A stretch of 64,000 bases of DNA. Source: Streptomyces sp. CG1. GTDB taxonomy: Bacteria; Actinomycetota; Actinomycetes; Streptomycetales; Streptomycetaceae. Where the stretch lies: positions 6,255,501 to 6,319,500 of the forward strand of contig NZ_CP163518.1 in NCBI RefSeq assembly GCF_041080625.1, read 5' to 3'. The notes under the pieces were generated by a model that was not told the origin of the DNA, did not search any database, and saw nothing but the letters and a program-made list of their open reading frames with translations. A program made the translations under genes and the position numbers. Positions 63,626 through 64,000 of this stretch are shown here, one piece after another. How positions within the stretch are numbered: the stretch's first letter is position 1; each line of letters starts with the position of its first letter.

Positions 63626-64000
63626 ATGCCCGGAATCCCCGCACTTCCCTGGATCGTGCCGAACACTCCGCCGCAGGACACCGAGGTGCACGTCTTCGCC
63701 TCGCGCTTCGAGACCCGCACCCTGTGGGGCGCGCTCCGCTTCCTCGTCCGTACGCCGGCCGTGTGGCGGCAGGTCGGCCGGGCGCCCGGCGCCTATGGGG
63801 CCTCCCTCAAGGCACAGCCGCTGCGGAAGACCTTCTGGACGCTGTCGGCCTGGGAGTCCGCCGACGCGCTGAAGGCCTTCGCCCGCTCCGGCGCCCACCG
63901 GCCCACCTCGCGCGCCCTGGCCGCCCAGATGCGCGACGCGGCGTTCGCCGGCTGGCAGACCTCCAGCGACCAGCTGCCGGTGAGCTGGGAGGAGGCGGAG
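63626..64000 (+). CDS. DUF3291-like monooxygenase-fold protein, partial at the right edge
   Basis: The frame is open from ATG 63626 (after AAGGAGATCGCG) to the end of the window, 125 codons. It reads EVHVFASRFETRTLWGALRF and SLKAQPLRKTFWTLSAWESA, like the antibiotic-biosynthesis-monooxygenase fold proteins of the DUF3291 type. It lies 60 bases after the MFS gene and may share its transcript. The C-terminus lies outside the window. Confidence 0.7.
   Translation, partial: MPGIPALPWIVPNTPPQDTEVHVFASRFETRTLWGALRFLVRTPAVWRQVGRAPGAYGASLKAQPLRKTFWTLSAWESADALKAFARSGAHRPTSRALAAQMRDAAFAGWQTSSDQLPVSWEEAE

Overview
This window is a Streptomyces (or close actinomycete) chromosome segment. It has very high GC, third-position G/C bias, many GTG starts, tightly overlapping operons and typical Streptomyces families. 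The order htpX - yajQ - tRNA-Tyr (with an integrated element) - tRNA-Thr/tRNA-Met - rpmG - two MaoC-type dehydratase genes resembles, from memory, the S. coelicolor region around SCO4580-SCO4640, where SLP1 sits in the same kind of tRNA-Tyr. No database search was possible.

Left chromosomal part (1-31 kb): a partial flavoprotein, a HAD phosphatase, a secreted lytic transglycosylase with a c-di-AMP (ydaO-type) riboswitch leader, a polyprenyl diphosphate synthase, an exported LolA/DUF2092-like protein with a downstream ABC exporter, several small enzymes and transporters, an HxlR regulator divergent from an NmrA-like reductase, and korAB (2-oxoacid:ferredoxin oxidoreductase). Next come one response regulator with two similar histidine kinases, and a ten-gene nuo operon (A, B, C, H, I, J, K, L, M, N) that lacks nuoD, E, F and G. 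HtpX closes this part.

Scar region (31-36.7 kb): a yccF-type gene that starts by overlapping htpX is cut off. Its likely 3' end lies 4.3 kb downstream. Between the two pieces are an IS5-family remnant, a decayed IS4-family element with inverted repeats, a divergent MarR/esterase pair with palindromic operators, and an intact YccF gene. A frameshifted amino-acid permease follows.

Integrated element (37,590-55,610): an actinomycete integrative and conjugative element of the SLP1/pSAM2 type sits in tRNA-Tyr(GTA), bounded by identical 61-bp att repeats. It carries int and xis next to attL, a candidate repeat-based origin, a P4-type helicase/primase and a prim-pol replication pair, several small membrane and zinc proteins, an FtsK/TraB-like DNA translocase followed by a cluster of AGGGAG repeats (candidate clt), and a UTRA-only/GntR regulator pair. 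Beside attR lies one AT-richer cargo gene: a 972-residue protein with an Mrr-like nuclease domain fused to a NACHT NTPase. This is a probable anti-phage defence protein and the best candidate here for an undescribed system.

Right chromosomal part (55.6-64 kb): an AhpD-like peroxidase, small conserved proteins, an NAD(P)-binding protein, an amidohydrolase, two tRNAs, rpmG, the two hot-dog dehydratase genes, and a TetR-MFS efflux pair sharing 22-bp operators.
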